NCBI GenBank assembly: GCA_902562645.1
Contig: CACETY010000001.1
Location: forward strand, 62,001 to 126,000
Origin: an uncultured Pelagibacteraceae bacterium
Lineage (GTDB): Bacteria; Pseudomonadota; Alphaproteobacteria; Pelagibacterales; Pelagibacteraceae
Length of the DNA: 64,000 nucleotides
Direction: 5' to 3'
Shown here piece after piece: positions 18,431-27,825 of this stretch. A model generated the notes under the pieces. The model searched no databases, was not told where the DNA came from, and saw only the letters and a program-made list of their open reading frames with translations. The position numbers and the translations under genes were made by a program. Numbering within the stretch: position 1 is the first letter of the stretch; the number at the start of each line of letters is the position of its first letter.

Positions 18431-19801
18431 CTACAAAATAAACTTCGATAGGTCTGCGTCCTTAACAAGTTCACCAATATTTTTCTTAATATAATCCGAG
18501 TCTATACTGATTTTTTCACCAGCTCTATCTGTGGCTGTAAAACTAATTTCATCTAAAACTCTTTCAATTATGGTATGCAGTCTTCTAGCGCCAATATTTT
18601 CAACTGTTGTATTTACTTCGCTTGCAATTGTCGCAATTGTGTCAATCCCATCTTCAGTAAATTCTAAATCAACGTTTTCGGTTTTAAGTAAAGCTTTGTA
18701 TTGTTTAATTAAACTATTGTCTGGCTCTTTTAAAATTCGTTTAAAATCCTCACTATTCAATGCATCTAGCTCAACTCTGATTGGAAGTCTTCCCTGAAGC
18801 TCTGGCAAAAGATCTGATGGTTTTGCTAACTGGAATGCTCCAGAAGCTATAAATAATATGTGATCTGTTTTTATTGGACCATATTTAGTACTGACTGTTG
18901 TCCCTTCTATTAATGGAAGTAGATCCCTTTGGACACCTTCTCTTGAAACATCTCCACCAACTCTATCAGTTCTTGCTGAAATCTTATCTATTTCATCTAA
19001 AAATACGATACCGTTATTTTCAGTTGTATTTTTTGCAGATTTAATAATTTTATCTTGTTCGATTAATTTATCAGCTTCCTCGTTAAGTAATATTTCATGA
19101 GACTCTTTAACTGACATTTTCTTCTTCTTAGCTTTTTGACCCATAGATTTACCAAGCATATCTGAAATATTAATCATTCCAACATTTGCACCAGGCATAC
19201 CAGGAATTTCGAATGACGGCATTCCACCACCACTTTCAGTTACAGCTATTTCAATCTCATTGTCGTCTAAGTCACCATCTCTTAATCTTTTCCTAAAGCT
19301 TTCCCTTGTTGCAACACTTGCTTTATTACCTACAATTGCATCAAGAACTCTATCCTCTGCTAATTTTTGTGCTTTAGCATGAACTTCTTTTCTTTTTTTC
19401 ACTTTTTCCATTGCAATTGCAATTTCAAGAAGATCTCTAATTATTTGTTCTACATCTCTTCCAACATATCCAACTTCAGTAAATCTTGTTGCTTCAACTT
19501 TTACAAATGGTGCTTCAGCTAATTTTGATAATCTTCTAGATATTTCTGTTTTACCAACACCAGTCGGTCCCATCATTAAAATATTTTTTGGAAGAACTTC
19601 ATCTTTCATATCACCTTCTAAAGCTTGTCTTCTCCATCTATTTCTTAAAGCAATTGCAACAGCTCTTTTTGCATTATTTTGACCAACAACAAATCTATCC
19701 AATTCTGAAACAATTTCTCTTGGAGATAGTGAATTTTGAATATTACTAGTTTCTTTTTTTACTTTAGTGTTTGGTAAAGTTGTAACGTTTGATTTTTCCA
19801 T
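18431..19801 (-). CDS. hslU: ATP-dependent protease ATPase subunit HslU (ClpY)
   Basis: AAA+ unfoldase of the HslUV protease. It has 456 residues. N-terminal [16 protein letters not shown], Walker [16 protein letters not shown], pore loop GYVGRDVE, an inserted I-domain, Walker B FLDEIDKI and the C-terminal tail ADLSKFIL that docks into HslV are all present. It follows hslV by a single base on the minus strand and should share the RpoH-type promoter seen upstream of hslV. Confidence 0.98.
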   Translation of the reverse strand: MEKSNVTTLPNTKVKKETSNIQNSLSPREIVSELDRFVVGQNNAKRAVAIALRNRWRRQALEGDMKDEVLPKNILMMGPTGVGKTEISRRLSKLAEAPFVKVEATRFTEVGYVGRDVEQIIRDLLEIAIAMEKVKKRKEVHAKAQKLAEDRVLDAIVGNKASVATRESFRKRLRDGDLDDNEIEIAVTESGGGMPSFEIPGMPGANVGMINISDMLGKSMGQKAKKKKMSVKESHEILLNEEADKLIEQDKIIKSAKNTTENNGIVFLDEIDKISARTDRVGGDVSREGVQRDLLPLIEGTTVSTKYGPIKTDHILFIASGAFQLAKPSDLLPELQGRLPIRVELDALNSEDFKRILKEPDNSLIKQYKALLKTENVDLEFTEDGIDTIATIASEVNTTVENIGARRLHTIIERVLDEISFTATDRAGEKISIDSDYIKKNIGELVKDADLSKFIL

Positions 19802-20317
19802 TTAAATTTTCTCTATATTTAAATTATCATTTGTAAAAACACATATTTCAGATGCAACTTTAATTGCTTTTTTAGCAACTTCCTCAGCTGATAAATCTGT
19901 ATCCATGAGTACTTTAGCTGATGCTAATGCATAATTTCCACCTGATCCAATTCCAATCACATCACCTTCAGGCTCTAAAACATCGCCAGTTCCTGAAATA
20001 ATGAAACTATTTTCTTTGTCACCAACAGCCATTAAGGCTTCTAGTCTTCTCAAATACTTATCAGTACGCCAATCCTTAGCTAATTCAACAGCTGCTCTTG
20101 CTAAATTTCCAGCATGTTTTTCTAGCTTAGATTCTAATCTTTCAAATAATGTTAAGGCATCTGCAGTAGAACCAGCAAATCCTGCGATCACATTTCTTTT
20201 CTCAATCTTACGAACTTTGTTTGCAGTTTTCTTAATTACTGTATTTCCCATACTAACTTGGCCGTCTCCTGCAACTACTACTTCATTGTTTTTTCTTACT
20301 AATACTATCGTTGTCAT
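19802..20317 (-). CDS. hslV: ATP-dependent protease peptidase subunit HslV (ClpQ)
   Basis: Threonine peptidase of HslUV. It has 171 residues. Thr2, exposed after Met removal (MTTIVLVRK), is the nucleophile, and [15 protein letters not shown] and [16 protein letters not shown] are family blocks. No Shine-Dalgarno-like sequence precedes the ATG. The RpoH-type promoter at 20325-20352 would start transcription at or next to the ATG, so the message is probably leaderless or nearly so. Confidence 0.98.
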   Translation of the reverse strand: MTTIVLVRKNNEVVVAGDGQVSMGNTVIKKTANKVRKIEKRNVIAGFAGSTADALTLFERLESKLEKHAGNLARAAVELAKDWRTDKYLRRLEALMAVGDKENSFIISGTGDVLEPEGDVIGIGSGGNYALASAKVLMDTDLSAEEVAKKAIKVASEICVFTNDNLNIEKI

Positions 20318-20324
20318 GAGGTAT

Positions 20325-20352
20325 AGATGGATATTAAATTTTATAGTTCAAG
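20325..20352 (-). promoter_or_regulatory. RpoH (sigma-32)-type promoter of hslVU
   Basis: On the minus strand the -35 element is CTTGAAC (20346-20352) and the -10 element ATCCATCT (20325-20332), 13 bases apart (CTTG-N17-TCCATCT). This fits the sigma-32 pattern CTTGAAA-N11-16-CCCCATNT in 6 of 7 and 6 of 8 positions. hslVU is a classical heat-shock operon. The -10 element ends only 7 bases before the hslV ATG. Confidence 0.6.
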
Positions 20353-20408
20353 ACCAAGGCTAGAATTATTGCCATAATTGAATAATAGATATATACCTTT
20401 TTCAGATT

Positions 20409-20999
20409 ATGAAACGTAAAGCCAAAATTAGTAGAAAAACAAAAGAGACCAACATCAGTGTTGATTTAAATATTGATGGTAAGGGTAAGTACAAAGTTGA
20501 CACAGGTATAGGATTTTTAGATCACATGCTTGAGCAATTATCAAAACACTCTTCCATGGATATGAATATTAAAGCTAAAGGTGACACACACATTGATCTT
20601 CACCACACAACTGAAGATACTGGAATTGCAATTGGTGAATGTTTGAAAAAAGCATCTAAAAAATTTGTTGGTATAAAAAGATACGCCCATGCAATGATAC
20701 CAATGGATGAAACATTAACTAGAGTTGCAATTGATGTATCAAATAGACCTTATTTAATTTGGAAGGTAAAATTGAAAGTAGAAAAATTAGGTGAGATGGA
20801 TACGGAACTATTTAAAGAATGGTTCCAAGCATTTTCACAAGCTGCAGGAATTACTTTGCACATTGAAAATATCTATGGTGATAACAGTCACCATATAATC
20901 GAGTCTTGCTTTAAAGGATTAGCAAGATCATTACGTGCTGCTTTAGAAATGGATCCAAGAAATAAAACTACAATACCTTCTACAAAAGGTTCTTTATAA
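20409..20999 (+). CDS. hisB: Imidazoleglycerol-phosphate dehydratase
   Basis: Step six of histidine synthesis. It has 196 residues, the single-function form without the phosphatase domain. Metal-binding motifs are LHHTTEDTG (about 60-68) and [19 protein letters not shown] (about 158-176), and [10 protein letters not shown] is the conserved N-terminal block. It is the first gene of hisB-hisH-unknown-hisA-hisF-hisE and divergent from hslVU, a common alphaproteobacterial order. Confidence 0.98.
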   Translation: MKRKAKISRKTKETNISVDLNIDGKGKYKVDTGIGFLDHMLEQLSKHSSMDMNIKAKGDTHIDLHHTTEDTGIAIGECLKKASKKFVGIKRYAHAMIPMDETLTRVAIDVSNRPYLIWKVKLKVEKLGEMDTELFKEWFQAFSQAAGITLHIENIYGDNSHHIIESCFKGLARSLRAALEMDPRNKTTIPSTKGSL

Positions 21000-21004
21000 A
21001 TTTA

Positions 21005-21631
21005 ATGAATGTCACAATTGTTGACTACAGTTCAGGCAATATAAGTTCTGTAATTAATTCTTTTAAAGAAGTTGCAAAAGATAAAGTAAATATTGAAGTA
21101 ACATCTGATCTTGAAACAATAAAAACTAGTGATAAAGTTGTATTGCCAGGACAAGGATCTTTTAAGAGCTGTATTGATGGTCTCAATAGTATTAACGGCT
21201 TGATAGATACTCTTAATGAATTTGCATTAGAAAGTAAAAAACCACTTCTTGGAATTTGTGTAGGCCTTCAAATGTTTGCTGATATTGGCTATGAGGAAGT
21301 TGAGACTAAAGGATTAGGTTGGATTTCTGGTAAAGTTTCTAAAATTGATAACCAAGGCGGTAAATTTAAGCTTCCACACATTGGTTGGAATGAAATTAAC
21401 ATTATGAAAGATAGTAAAATTTTTAAAGGCATAGAAAATAACTCTCACATGTACTTCGTTCACAGTTATGAATTTGTACCTGAGGATAAATCTGTAATTT
21501 CAGCAACAACTGATTATTCATCTAATGTTGTTTGTGCTGCTGAAAAAGAAAATATATTTGGTACTCAATTTCACCCTGAAAAGAGTGATAAACTAGGGCT
21601 TACAATGATAAGTAACTTTATAAATTTATAA
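21005..21631 (+). CDS. hisH: Imidazole glycerol phosphate synthase, glutaminase subunit HisH
   Basis: Supplies ammonia from glutamine to HisF. It is a class I glutamine amidotransferase with 208 residues. PGQGSF is the oxyanion strand, GICVGLQMF carries the catalytic Cys and FHPEKSDKLG the His and Glu of the triad. It is five bases after hisB. One unknown gene and hisA separate it from its partner hisF. Confidence 0.98.
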   Translation: MNVTIVDYSSGNISSVINSFKEVAKDKVNIEVTSDLETIKTSDKVVLPGQGSFKSCIDGLNSINGLIDTLNEFALESKKPLLGICVGLQMFADIGYEEVETKGLGWISGKVSKIDNQGGKFKLPHIGWNEINIMKDSKIFKGIENNSHMYFVHSYEFVPEDKSVISATTDYSSNVVCAAEKENIFGTQFHPEKSDKLGLTMISNFINL

Positions 21632-21632
21632 A

Positions 21633-22199
21633 ATGAAAAAAAATATTTTATTATGTATTTCAATAATTTTTTTTTCATCAAAAGTATTTGCAGGAACAAT
21701 TTATTGTTTTTCTGCAAATGAGGGAAATGAAATTTTAAAGTCAACTATTTCAACAAACTTTATTGAAAGTGATGCGGTAGATTATTTTATTATTGATGAC
21801 GAAAAAAAAAAATTTAAAATAATTAAATCTTATGGTGAGTATAAAAGAAAATTAAAATACAGATTTGAAGATAATAATGACTATGAGTTTTATTATTATT
21901 ACGATGATAATGAGGAAAAAAATTTTTGGGAATCCGCTGAGTATAAAAGATTTAATATGAATGAAATTGAGGTCATAATTGATTTTGAAGCAATTTCAGG
22001 AAAAATAAGAAGATATAAATATGAACTTGATAGAATTGCTGGAATTCTATTAACATCAAATATTGAACTTGATGCAAATGGTGAAGAGATAGCAAGAGAT
22101 AGAGATGATAAAAATATTATTTATTATAAAGAAGATGATGAATTTTTAGAGCATATTAAAAAAGAAAAATATTTTTGTGAAAAACACAAAAATTTATAA
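21633..22199 (+). CDS. Hypothetical secreted protein in the his operon
   Basis: A 188-residue protein with an N-terminal signal sequence (ILLCISIIFFSSKVFAG, likely cleaved after A-G around residue 20), so it is probably periplasmic. The mature part is rich in Asp, Glu, Lys and Tyr, with a run of Tyr/Asp residues near the middle. It has only two cysteines in the mature part (near residues 25 and 184), perhaps a disulfide. I do not recognise a family. It is tightly packed between hisH (1-base gap) and hisA (3-base gap), so it is co-transcribed with histidine genes though nothing suggests a role in that pathway. Confidence 0.8.
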   Translation: MKKNILLCISIIFFSSKVFAGTIYCFSANEGNEILKSTISTNFIESDAVDYFIIDDEKKKFKIIKSYGEYKRKLKYRFEDNNDYEFYYYYDDNEEKNFWESAEYKRFNMNEIEVIIDFEAISGKIRRYKYELDRIAGILLTSNIELDANGEEIARDRDDKNIIYYKEDDEFLEHIKKEKYFCEKHKNL

Positions 22200-22202
22200 A
22201 AA

Positions 22203-22928
22203 ATGAAAATATTTCCTGCAATAGATATTAAAGACAAAAAGTGCGTGAGGTTAGTAAAAGGAAACTTTGATAATAAAACTGAATATGACATGTCACCAGT
22301 TGAGCAAGCTGGTAAATATAAAGATCACGGATTTAAAAACTTACACGTAGTTGATTTGGATGGAGCATTAACAGGAGAGACTGTAAATATTGATATTATT
22401 GAGAAAATTGTTGGAAAATTTGATCTTAAAATTGAAATAGGTGGTGGTGTAAGAAACTTTGAGAGTATTCAAAAATATACTGATGCTGGGGTTGAGAAAG
22501 TAATTTTAGGAAGTGCTGCAATAAAAGATAAAAATTTTTTAAAAGAAGCTTGTCAAAAATTTCCTGGAAAAATTGCCTTGGGTTTGGATGCTAAAGATGG
22601 TTATTTATCTGTTTCTGGATGGAAAGAAAACTCTAATTTAAAAACTTTGGAATTTTTAAAGGATGTAAATTATTATGGAGCTACTAGATTAATTTATACA
22701 GATATTAATAGAGATGGTATGAAGCGAAGCCCAAATTTTGAGGAAACAGAAAATGTAGCTAATAATTCAAATTGTCCAGTGATTATTTCTGGGGGAGTTT
22801 CTTCAATTAATGATATTAGAAAAGCAAAAGAAATAGGTAATAAAAATATTGAAGGAATTATTGTTGGTAAAGCTATATATGATGGTGATATTAAATTAGA
22901 TGAACTTGCAAAAGAAATAAATGCTTAA
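22203..22928 (+). CDS. hisA: ProFAR isomerase HisA
   Basis: Isomerises 1-(5-phosphoribosyl)-5-[(5-phosphoribosylamino)methylideneamino]imidazole-4-carboxamide in histidine synthesis. TIM barrel of 241 residues: [17 protein letters not shown] with the catalytic Asp, [10 protein letters not shown], then IEIGGGVR and the phosphate loops VILGSAAI and VISGGVSS. It overlaps hisF by 8 bases. Confidence 0.97.
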   Translation: MKIFPAIDIKDKKCVRLVKGNFDNKTEYDMSPVEQAGKYKDHGFKNLHVVDLDGALTGETVNIDIIEKIVGKFDLKIEIGGGVRNFESIQKYTDAGVEKVILGSAAIKDKNFLKEACQKFPGKIALGLDAKDGYLSVSGWKENSNLKTLEFLKDVNYYGATRLIYTDINRDGMKRSPNFEETENVANNSNCPVIISGGVSSINDIRKAKEIGNKNIEGIIVGKAIYDGDIKLDELAKEINA

Positions 22929-23676
22929 AAATAGAATTATACCTTGCTTAGATGTTAAAAATGGAAGAGTTGTAAAAGGTATAAACTTTGTTGATTTACA
23001 AGATGCAGGTGACCCAGTGGAACAAGCTAAAATTTATAGTGATGGTGGAGCTGATGAAATTTGTTTTTTAGATATCACTGCATCAAATGAAAATAGAGAT
23101 ACTATTTATGAAGTTGTAAAAGATACGTCTAAAAAATGTTTTGTACCTTTAACTGTTGGAGGTGGAGTTAGAAGTGTAGAAGATATCAGTAAACTTTTAA
23201 ACTGTGGAGCTGATAAAGTTTCAATTAATACGGCTGCAGTACAAAACGCTGATGTTGTAGTTCAAAGTTCAAAAAAATTTGGCTCTCAATGTATTGTTGT
23301 TGCAATAGATGCTAAGAAAAATGGAGAGAAATGGGAAGTTTTTACTCATGGTGGACGAAACAATACTGGAATTGATGCATTAGAATTTGCAAAAAAGATG
23401 GAAGAGAGCGGAGCAGGTGAGTTACTTGTTACATCAATGGATAGAGATGGTACTCAGGTAGGCTATGACATAGATTTGATGTCTAAAATTTCATCTATGG
23501 TAAACATACCCACAATAGCATCAGGCGGAGTTGGGGATCTTGATCATTTAGTCGATGGCATCAAATTAGGTAACGCTAGTGCGGTTTTAGCAGCATCCAT
23601 ATTTCACTACGGAAAATATTCTGTGAAAGAAGCTAAAGAATATCTGGACTCAAAAGGTATACCTGTTAGGATTTGA
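22921..23676 (+). CDS. hisF: Imidazole glycerol phosphate synthase, cyclase subunit HisF
   Basis: Forms imidazole glycerol phosphate and AICAR from PRFAR and ammonia. It has 251 residues. [16 protein letters not shown] has the catalytic Asp, VVAIDAKK the second Asp, and VGGGVRS and ASGGVGD are phosphate-binding loops. AICAR released here can be used by PurH, encoded at 37.0-38.5 kb. The last base pair of the TGA is followed by a single spacer base before hisE. Confidence 0.98.
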   Translation: MLKNRIIPCLDVKNGRVVKGINFVDLQDAGDPVEQAKIYSDGGADEICFLDITASNENRDTIYEVVKDTSKKCFVPLTVGGGVRSVEDISKLLNCGADKVSINTAAVQNADVVVQSSKKFGSQCIVVAIDAKKNGEKWEVFTHGGRNNTGIDALEFAKKMEESGAGELLVTSMDRDGTQVGYDIDLMSKISSMVNIPTIASGGVGDLDHLVDGIKLGNASAVLAASIFHYGKYSVKEAKEYLDSKGIPVRI

Positions 23677-23677
23677 G

Positions 23678-23950
23678 ATGCTAAATACCCTAGAAAGTCT
23701 ATTTAAACTTGCAAGAGAAAGAAAATCATCACCAGTTGATGGTTCGTATACTAACAAACTCCTAAGTGATAAATCTTTAAGCAAAGCTAAAGTGCTTGAA
23801 GAAATAAATGAACTTATTGAGGCAGTTGAGGAAGATTCAAATAAAATCCATGAAGCAGCTGATGTATTTTATCATTTAATAATGTACCTTGAGGCAAATA
23901 ATATAAAAATTGAAGATGTAATGAGCGAATTAGATAAAAGAAAAAAATGA
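23678..23950 (+). CDS. hisE: Phosphoribosyl-ATP pyrophosphatase
   Basis: Hydrolyses phosphoribosyl-ATP in histidine synthesis. It has 90 residues and the all-alpha MazG-like fold. KVLEEINELIEAVEED and EAADVFYHLIMYLE carry the Glu/Asp metal ligands. It ends in an ATGA overlap with mcl, joining the malyl-CoA module to the his transcript. Confidence 0.95.
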   Translation: MLNTLESLFKLARERKSSPVDGSYTNKLLSDKSLSKAKVLEEINELIEAVEEDSNKIHEAADVFYHLIMYLEANNIKIEDVMSELDKRKK

Positions 23951-24885
23951 GTCATAAATTTTATAAACCAGCAAGATCAAGATTACAAAGAAGTGAATTG
24001 GCTGTTCCAGGTTCATCTCCTAAAATGTTTGAGAAAGCTTTAAGTTCGCCAGCTGATTACGTTTTTTTAGATTTAGAGGATGCTGTTTCTCCAAATGATA
24101 AAATTTCTGCAAGAGCAAATGTTATTAAATCATTAAATGAAATGGATTGGAGAGGCAGTGGCAAAACTATTTCTGTGAGAATAAATAGTTTAGATACACA
24201 TTACATGTACTCTGATTTAATTGAAATAGTTGAACAAGCTGGAGAAAATGTAGATACAATTTTAGTTCCAAAAGCTGGTACTGCGAGCGATGTTTACATG
24301 GTTGATTGTTTATTAACTCAGATTGAAACAAACAAAAAATTAAAAAATAAAATTGGAATTGAATGTTTAATTGAGACAGCTTTAGGAATGTCGAATATTA
24401 AAGAAATTGCAACTTCGAGTGAAAGATTAGAGGCATTGCATTTTGGTGTTGCAGATTATGCTGCAAGTTTAAGAGCGAGAACTACAGTTATAGGTGGTCT
24501 TAATGAAAATTATCCTGGTGATCAATGGCATCATGGTTTATCAGAATTGGTAATGACTTGTAGAGCTTATGGCTTAAGAGCAATTGATGGACCATTTGGA
24601 GATTTTAATGATCCAGATGCCTATACTGCTGCTGCTAAAAGAGGAGCCGCAATTGGTATTGAAGGCAAATGGGCAATTCATCCATCTCAAATAGAGCTTG
24701 CAAATAAAGTTTTCTCACCACCTGAAGCAGAGGTTACTAAGGCTAAAAGGATCCTAGAAGAACTAGAAAAGGCTGCAAATGAAGGAAAAGGAGCTGCTCA
24801 GCTTGATGGACGGATGATTGATGCTGCATCAGCTAGAATGGCTGAAAATATTGTAAACATCGATAAGTTAATCCATAATAAATAA
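23947..24885 (+). CDS. mcl: Malyl-CoA lyase (CitE-like)
   Basis: Cleaves L-malyl-CoA to acetyl-CoA and glyoxylate, reversibly. It has 312 residues in the HpcH/CitE TIM-barrel family. RSELAVPGSSPKMFEKA, FLDLEDAV (40-47), RINSLDTHYMY, LIETALGM, YAASLRART, RAIDGPFGDF and EGKWAIHPSQIELAN closely resemble methylotroph malyl-CoA lyase as I know it. The residues are those of malyl-CoA lyase rather than citrate lyase beta chain, and no citC/D/F genes are near. It sits 4 bases into hisE and directly before mtkA and mtkB, which makes the pathway assignment stronger. Confidence 0.88.
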   Translation: MSHKFYKPARSRLQRSELAVPGSSPKMFEKALSSPADYVFLDLEDAVSPNDKISARANVIKSLNEMDWRGSGKTISVRINSLDTHYMYSDLIEIVEQAGENVDTILVPKAGTASDVYMVDCLLTQIETNKKLKNKIGIECLIETALGMSNIKEIATSSERLEALHFGVADYAASLRARTTVIGGLNENYPGDQWHHGLSELVMTCRAYGLRAIDGPFGDFNDPDAYTAAAKRGAAIGIEGKWAIHPSQIELANKVFSPPEAEVTKAKRILEELEKAANEGKGAAQLDGRMIDAASARMAENIVNIDKLIHNK

Positions 24886-24893
24886 ATAAAATT

Positions 24894-26057
24894 ATGGATA
24901 TTCACGAATACCAAGCAAAAAAAATACTTTCAGATTTTGGAGTAACGATTCCAAGAGGAGGAATTGTCTATAGCCCAGAGAATGCTGAGAATAAAGCTAG
25001 AGAGATTGGTGGATCAAGATGGGTAGTTAAAGCTCAAATTCACTCTGGTGCGAGAGGAAAAGCTGGTGGAATAATAGTATGTGATAGTCCATTGGAAGTT
25101 GCTCAAGCGACAGACAAATTATTAGGAAAAAAATTAGTTACAAATCAAACAGGCCCCGAAGGTAAAATAGTAAATAGAATTTATATTGAAGAAGCAACAG
25201 ATATTGAGAGAGAACTTTATCTTGGTCTTGTTTTTGATAGAAGTTCAGAGAGCATTATGGTTGTTGCATCAACAGAAGGTGGTATGAGTGTTGAAGAAAT
25301 TTCAAAAGAAAAACCAGAAACTATAATTAGATCAAAAATTGAAGTCGCTGTTGGAATGCAAAGTTTTCAAGCTAGAGAATTAGCATTTGGTTTAGGAATT
25401 GAACCTGATTTAATTAGAAGAGCATCTGAAACAATTGTTGGATGTTACAAGGCATTTAGTGAATTAGATGCTACAATGGTTGAGGTTAATCCATTAGTTA
25501 TTTCAAAACAAAAACAAATCTTAGCTTTAGATTGTAAAATGAGTTTTGATAACAATGCAATGTTTAGAAGAAACCAAGTTTCAGAACTTAGAGATAAGAC
25601 ACAGGAGGATTCAAAAGAAGTTTTTGCATCTGATAGGGGATTAAACTACGTAAGTTTAGATGGAAATATTGGCAATATTATAAATGGTGCTGGATTAGCA
25701 ATGGCATCAATGGACATGATAAAATTGGCTGGAGGAAGTCCTGCAAATTTTTTAGATGTAGGAGGCGGAGCAACACCTGAAAAAATAGTTAAAGCATTTA
25801 AGTTAGTAACAATGGATGAAAAAGTGAAAGTTATTCTTGTGAATATTTTTGCTGGTATAAACAGATGTGATTGGGTGGCAGAAGGAATAGTAGAAGCTCT
25901 TAAAAAAATAGAAGTTAATGTTCCGTTGGTAATTCGGTTGGCAGGTACAAATGTTGAGAAAGGTAATCAAATTTTAAAAGAAAGTAAGATAAATTATATT
26001 GAAGCAAACACTCTAGAGGATGCAGCTAATAAAGCGGTTGCAGCCCTGAATAAATAG
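24894..26057 (+). CDS. mtkA: Malate-CoA ligase (malate thiokinase) beta subunit
   Basis: ATP-grasp subunit that with MtkB makes malyl-CoA from malate, CoA and ATP. It has 387 residues. MDIHEYQAKKIL is the shared SucC start, KAQIHSGARGKAGG the nucleotide-binding region, and NIFAGINRCDWVAEG the subunit-interface block. Features I associate with MtkA rather than TCA-cycle SucC are QARELAFGLG, DCKMSFDNNAMFRR, CDWVAEGIVEA and RLAGTNVEKG. Adjacency to mcl supports malate as substrate. Succinyl-CoA synthetase is the alternative and cannot be excluded without a tree. Confidence 0.82.
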   Translation: MDIHEYQAKKILSDFGVTIPRGGIVYSPENAENKAREIGGSRWVVKAQIHSGARGKAGGIIVCDSPLEVAQATDKLLGKKLVTNQTGPEGKIVNRIYIEEATDIERELYLGLVFDRSSESIMVVASTEGGMSVEEISKEKPETIIRSKIEVAVGMQSFQARELAFGLGIEPDLIRRASETIVGCYKAFSELDATMVEVNPLVISKQKQILALDCKMSFDNNAMFRRNQVSELRDKTQEDSKEVFASDRGLNYVSLDGNIGNIINGAGLAMASMDMIKLAGGSPANFLDVGGGATPEKIVKAFKLVTMDEKVKVILVNIFAGINRCDWVAEGIVEALKKIEVNVPLVIRLAGTNVEKGNQILKESKINYIEANTLEDAANKAVAALNK

Positions 26058-26060
26058 AAA

Positions 26061-26948
26061 ATGACAGTATTAATAGACAAAAAAAGTAAGATAATTATTC
26101 AAGGTTTCACAGGCAAAATGGGCACATTTCATGCTGATGAGATGATTAAATATGGTTCTAATGTAGTAGGAGGAGTTACACCAGGAAAAGGTGGTTCTAA
26201 ACATCTAAATTTACCAGTGTTTAATACAGTTAAGGATGCAGTTAGCGAAACAGGAGCAGATGCATCAATTTTATTTGTACCACCAGCTTTTGCAGCAGAC
26301 TCAGCAATGGAAGCAGCTGATGCTGGAATTAAAACATGTGTAGCAATTGTAGATGGAATACCTTCTCACGACATGATCAGAATAAAAAGATATATGAGAA
26401 GATATACCAAAAGTTCTAAAATGACTTTAGTTGGCCCTAACTGTGCAGGAATTATTAGTCCTGGTAAGTCAATGTTGGGAATAATGCCAGGACATATTTA
26501 TAAAGAAGGAAGAATTGGAATTATAAGTAGATCAGGAACATTAGGATATGAAGCAGCTCAACAACTTAAAAATTTGAATATTGGAGTCTCAACTAGTGTA
26601 GGTATTGGAGGAGATCCAATAAATGGTAGTTCATTTAGAGATATAATAGAGAAGTTTGAAACAGATAATGAAACAGATGCAATATTAATGATTGGTGAAA
26701 TCGGTGGGCCCCAAGAAGTTGCAGCTGGAGAATTTGCAAAAGAAAATATGAAGAAACCAGTTATAGCCTATATTGCAGGTTTGACCGCTCCAAAAGGTAG
26801 AGTCATGGGTCATGCGGGAGCAATAGTTTCAGCTTATGGAGAAAGTGCAATTGAAAAAGTTGAAATTTTGAAAGAATGTGGAATTACAATCTCTAAAAAC
26901 CCTTCGGTTATGGGCGATACAGTAAAAGCAGTTTTAGAAAAAATGTAA
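26061..26948 (+). CDS. mtkB: Malate-CoA ligase (malate thiokinase) alpha subunit
   Basis: CoA-binding and phosphohistidine subunit, 295 residues. The CoA-binding loop GFTGKMGTFHADEM and GGVTPGKGG are near the N-terminus. VGPNCAGIISPGKSMLGIMPGH and SVGIGGDPINGSSF follow, and GHAGA carries the phosphorylated His251. KRYMRRY and the GHIY segment resemble methylotroph MtkB. It is 3 bases after mtkA and last of the mcl-mtkA-mtkB set. The pair can run either way: malate to glyoxylate and acetyl-CoA, or back with ATP gain. Confidence 0.82.
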   Translation: MTVLIDKKSKIIIQGFTGKMGTFHADEMIKYGSNVVGGVTPGKGGSKHLNLPVFNTVKDAVSETGADASILFVPPAFAADSAMEAADAGIKTCVAIVDGIPSHDMIRIKRYMRRYTKSSKMTLVGPNCAGIISPGKSMLGIMPGHIYKEGRIGIISRSGTLGYEAAQQLKNLNIGVSTSVGIGGDPINGSSFRDIIEKFETDNETDAILMIGEIGGPQEVAAGEFAKENMKKPVIAYIAGLTAPKGRVMGHAGAIVSAYGESAIEKVEILKECGITISKNPSVMGDTVKAVLEKM

Positions 26949-26950
26949 AT

Positions 26951-27316
26951 ATGAGTTACGACGATAATAATATATTTGCAAAAATATTGAGGAATGAGAT
27001 ACCTTGCAATAAAATTTATGAAGATGAATTTGTTTTATCCTTTCATGATATAAATCCTCAAAAAAAAATTCATGCATTAGTAATTCCAAAAGGTAAGTAT
27101 GTTGACTTAGATGATTTCAGTCAAAACGCATCACCTAATGAAATGGTTGGATTATTAAAAGGTATAAATACTGTTGCAAAGAAATTAAATATATCTGTCG
27201 ATACAGGTAAGGGATATAGAGCTCTAGCAAATATAAGTGAGGATGGAGGACAAGAAGTTCCACATTTGCATTTTCATTTATTTGGTGGAGAGAAAATTGG
27301 TAAAATGGTCTCGTGA
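26951..27316 (+). CDS. HIT-family nucleotide hydrolase (HinT-like)
   Basis: A 121-residue histidine-triad protein: NIFAKILRNEIPCNKIYEDE at the N-terminus and the triad HLHFHLF near residue 110. HinT-type enzymes hydrolyse adenosine phosphoramidates and acyl-adenylates. It begins two bases after mtkB. The TGA overlaps the GTG start of the acetyltransferase gene. Confidence 0.93.
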   Translation: MSYDDNNIFAKILRNEIPCNKIYEDEFVLSFHDINPQKKIHALVIPKGKYVDLDDFSQNASPNEMVGLLKGINTVAKKLNISVDTGKGYRALANISEDGGQEVPHLHFHLFGGEKIGKMVS

Positions 27317-27825
27317 AAATTGATGTAGACAGGAGTTTCTTAGAAATAAATACAATAGAAAATCTAAAACAATCAAAGAGTCCTGGCCCAAACTTTAAAA
27401 TTATTCAAGTGGATCCACCAGATTTTCAATTAAACAAATTTTTTTATAAACAAATTGGAAGAAAACATAGATGGATTGACAGATTAGCTTGGGAAGATAA
27501 GAAATGGATTCAGTATGTTGAAAACCCGAGAATAAAAACCTTTATTTTAAAGGATAATAACAACTTGGCAGGATATTATGAAACTATACGAGATCTCGAT
27601 AACGATCATTGCGAAATTGCATATTTTGGGATTTTAGAGGAATATATTGGAAAAAAATGTGGTGGCTATTTACTCTCAGAAGCTATTAAAAGGTTATTCG
27701 AGGAAGGCATGTCAAGAGTATGGCTACACACTTGTTCACTCGATCATGAAAATGCAATCAAAAATTATTTAGCTAGGGGAATGAAGGTATTTAAATCTGA
27801 AAAGATAAATGTTGATTTTAATTAG
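27313..27825 (+). CDS. GNAT-family acetyltransferase
   Basis: A 170-residue acetyl-CoA-dependent N-acyltransferase. The strand GYYETIRD, then EIAYFGILEEYIGKKCGGYLLSEAI (split here as the acceptor strand and the acetyl-CoA-binding turn) and the closing helix ENAIKNYLARGMKVF are typical of GNAT. The acceptor is unknown. The start is GTG, chosen because it overlaps the HIT stop (GTGA). It ends 8 bases inside the 3' end of the convergent lolA. Confidence 0.85.
   Translation: MKIDVDRSFLEINTIENLKQSKSPGPNFKIIQVDPPDFQLNKFFYKQIGRKHRWIDRLAWEDKKWIQYVENPRIKTFILKDNNNLAGYYETIRDLDNDHCEIAYFGILEEYIGKKCGGYLLSEAIKRLFEEGMSRVWLHTCSLDHENAIKNYLARGMKVFKSEKINVDFN

Noticed and set aside
24894-26948. Succinyl-CoA synthetase (sucCD) of the TCA cycle
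   Set aside because: Several sequence blocks and the adjacent malyl-CoA lyase fit malate thiokinase better; kept only as an alternative.
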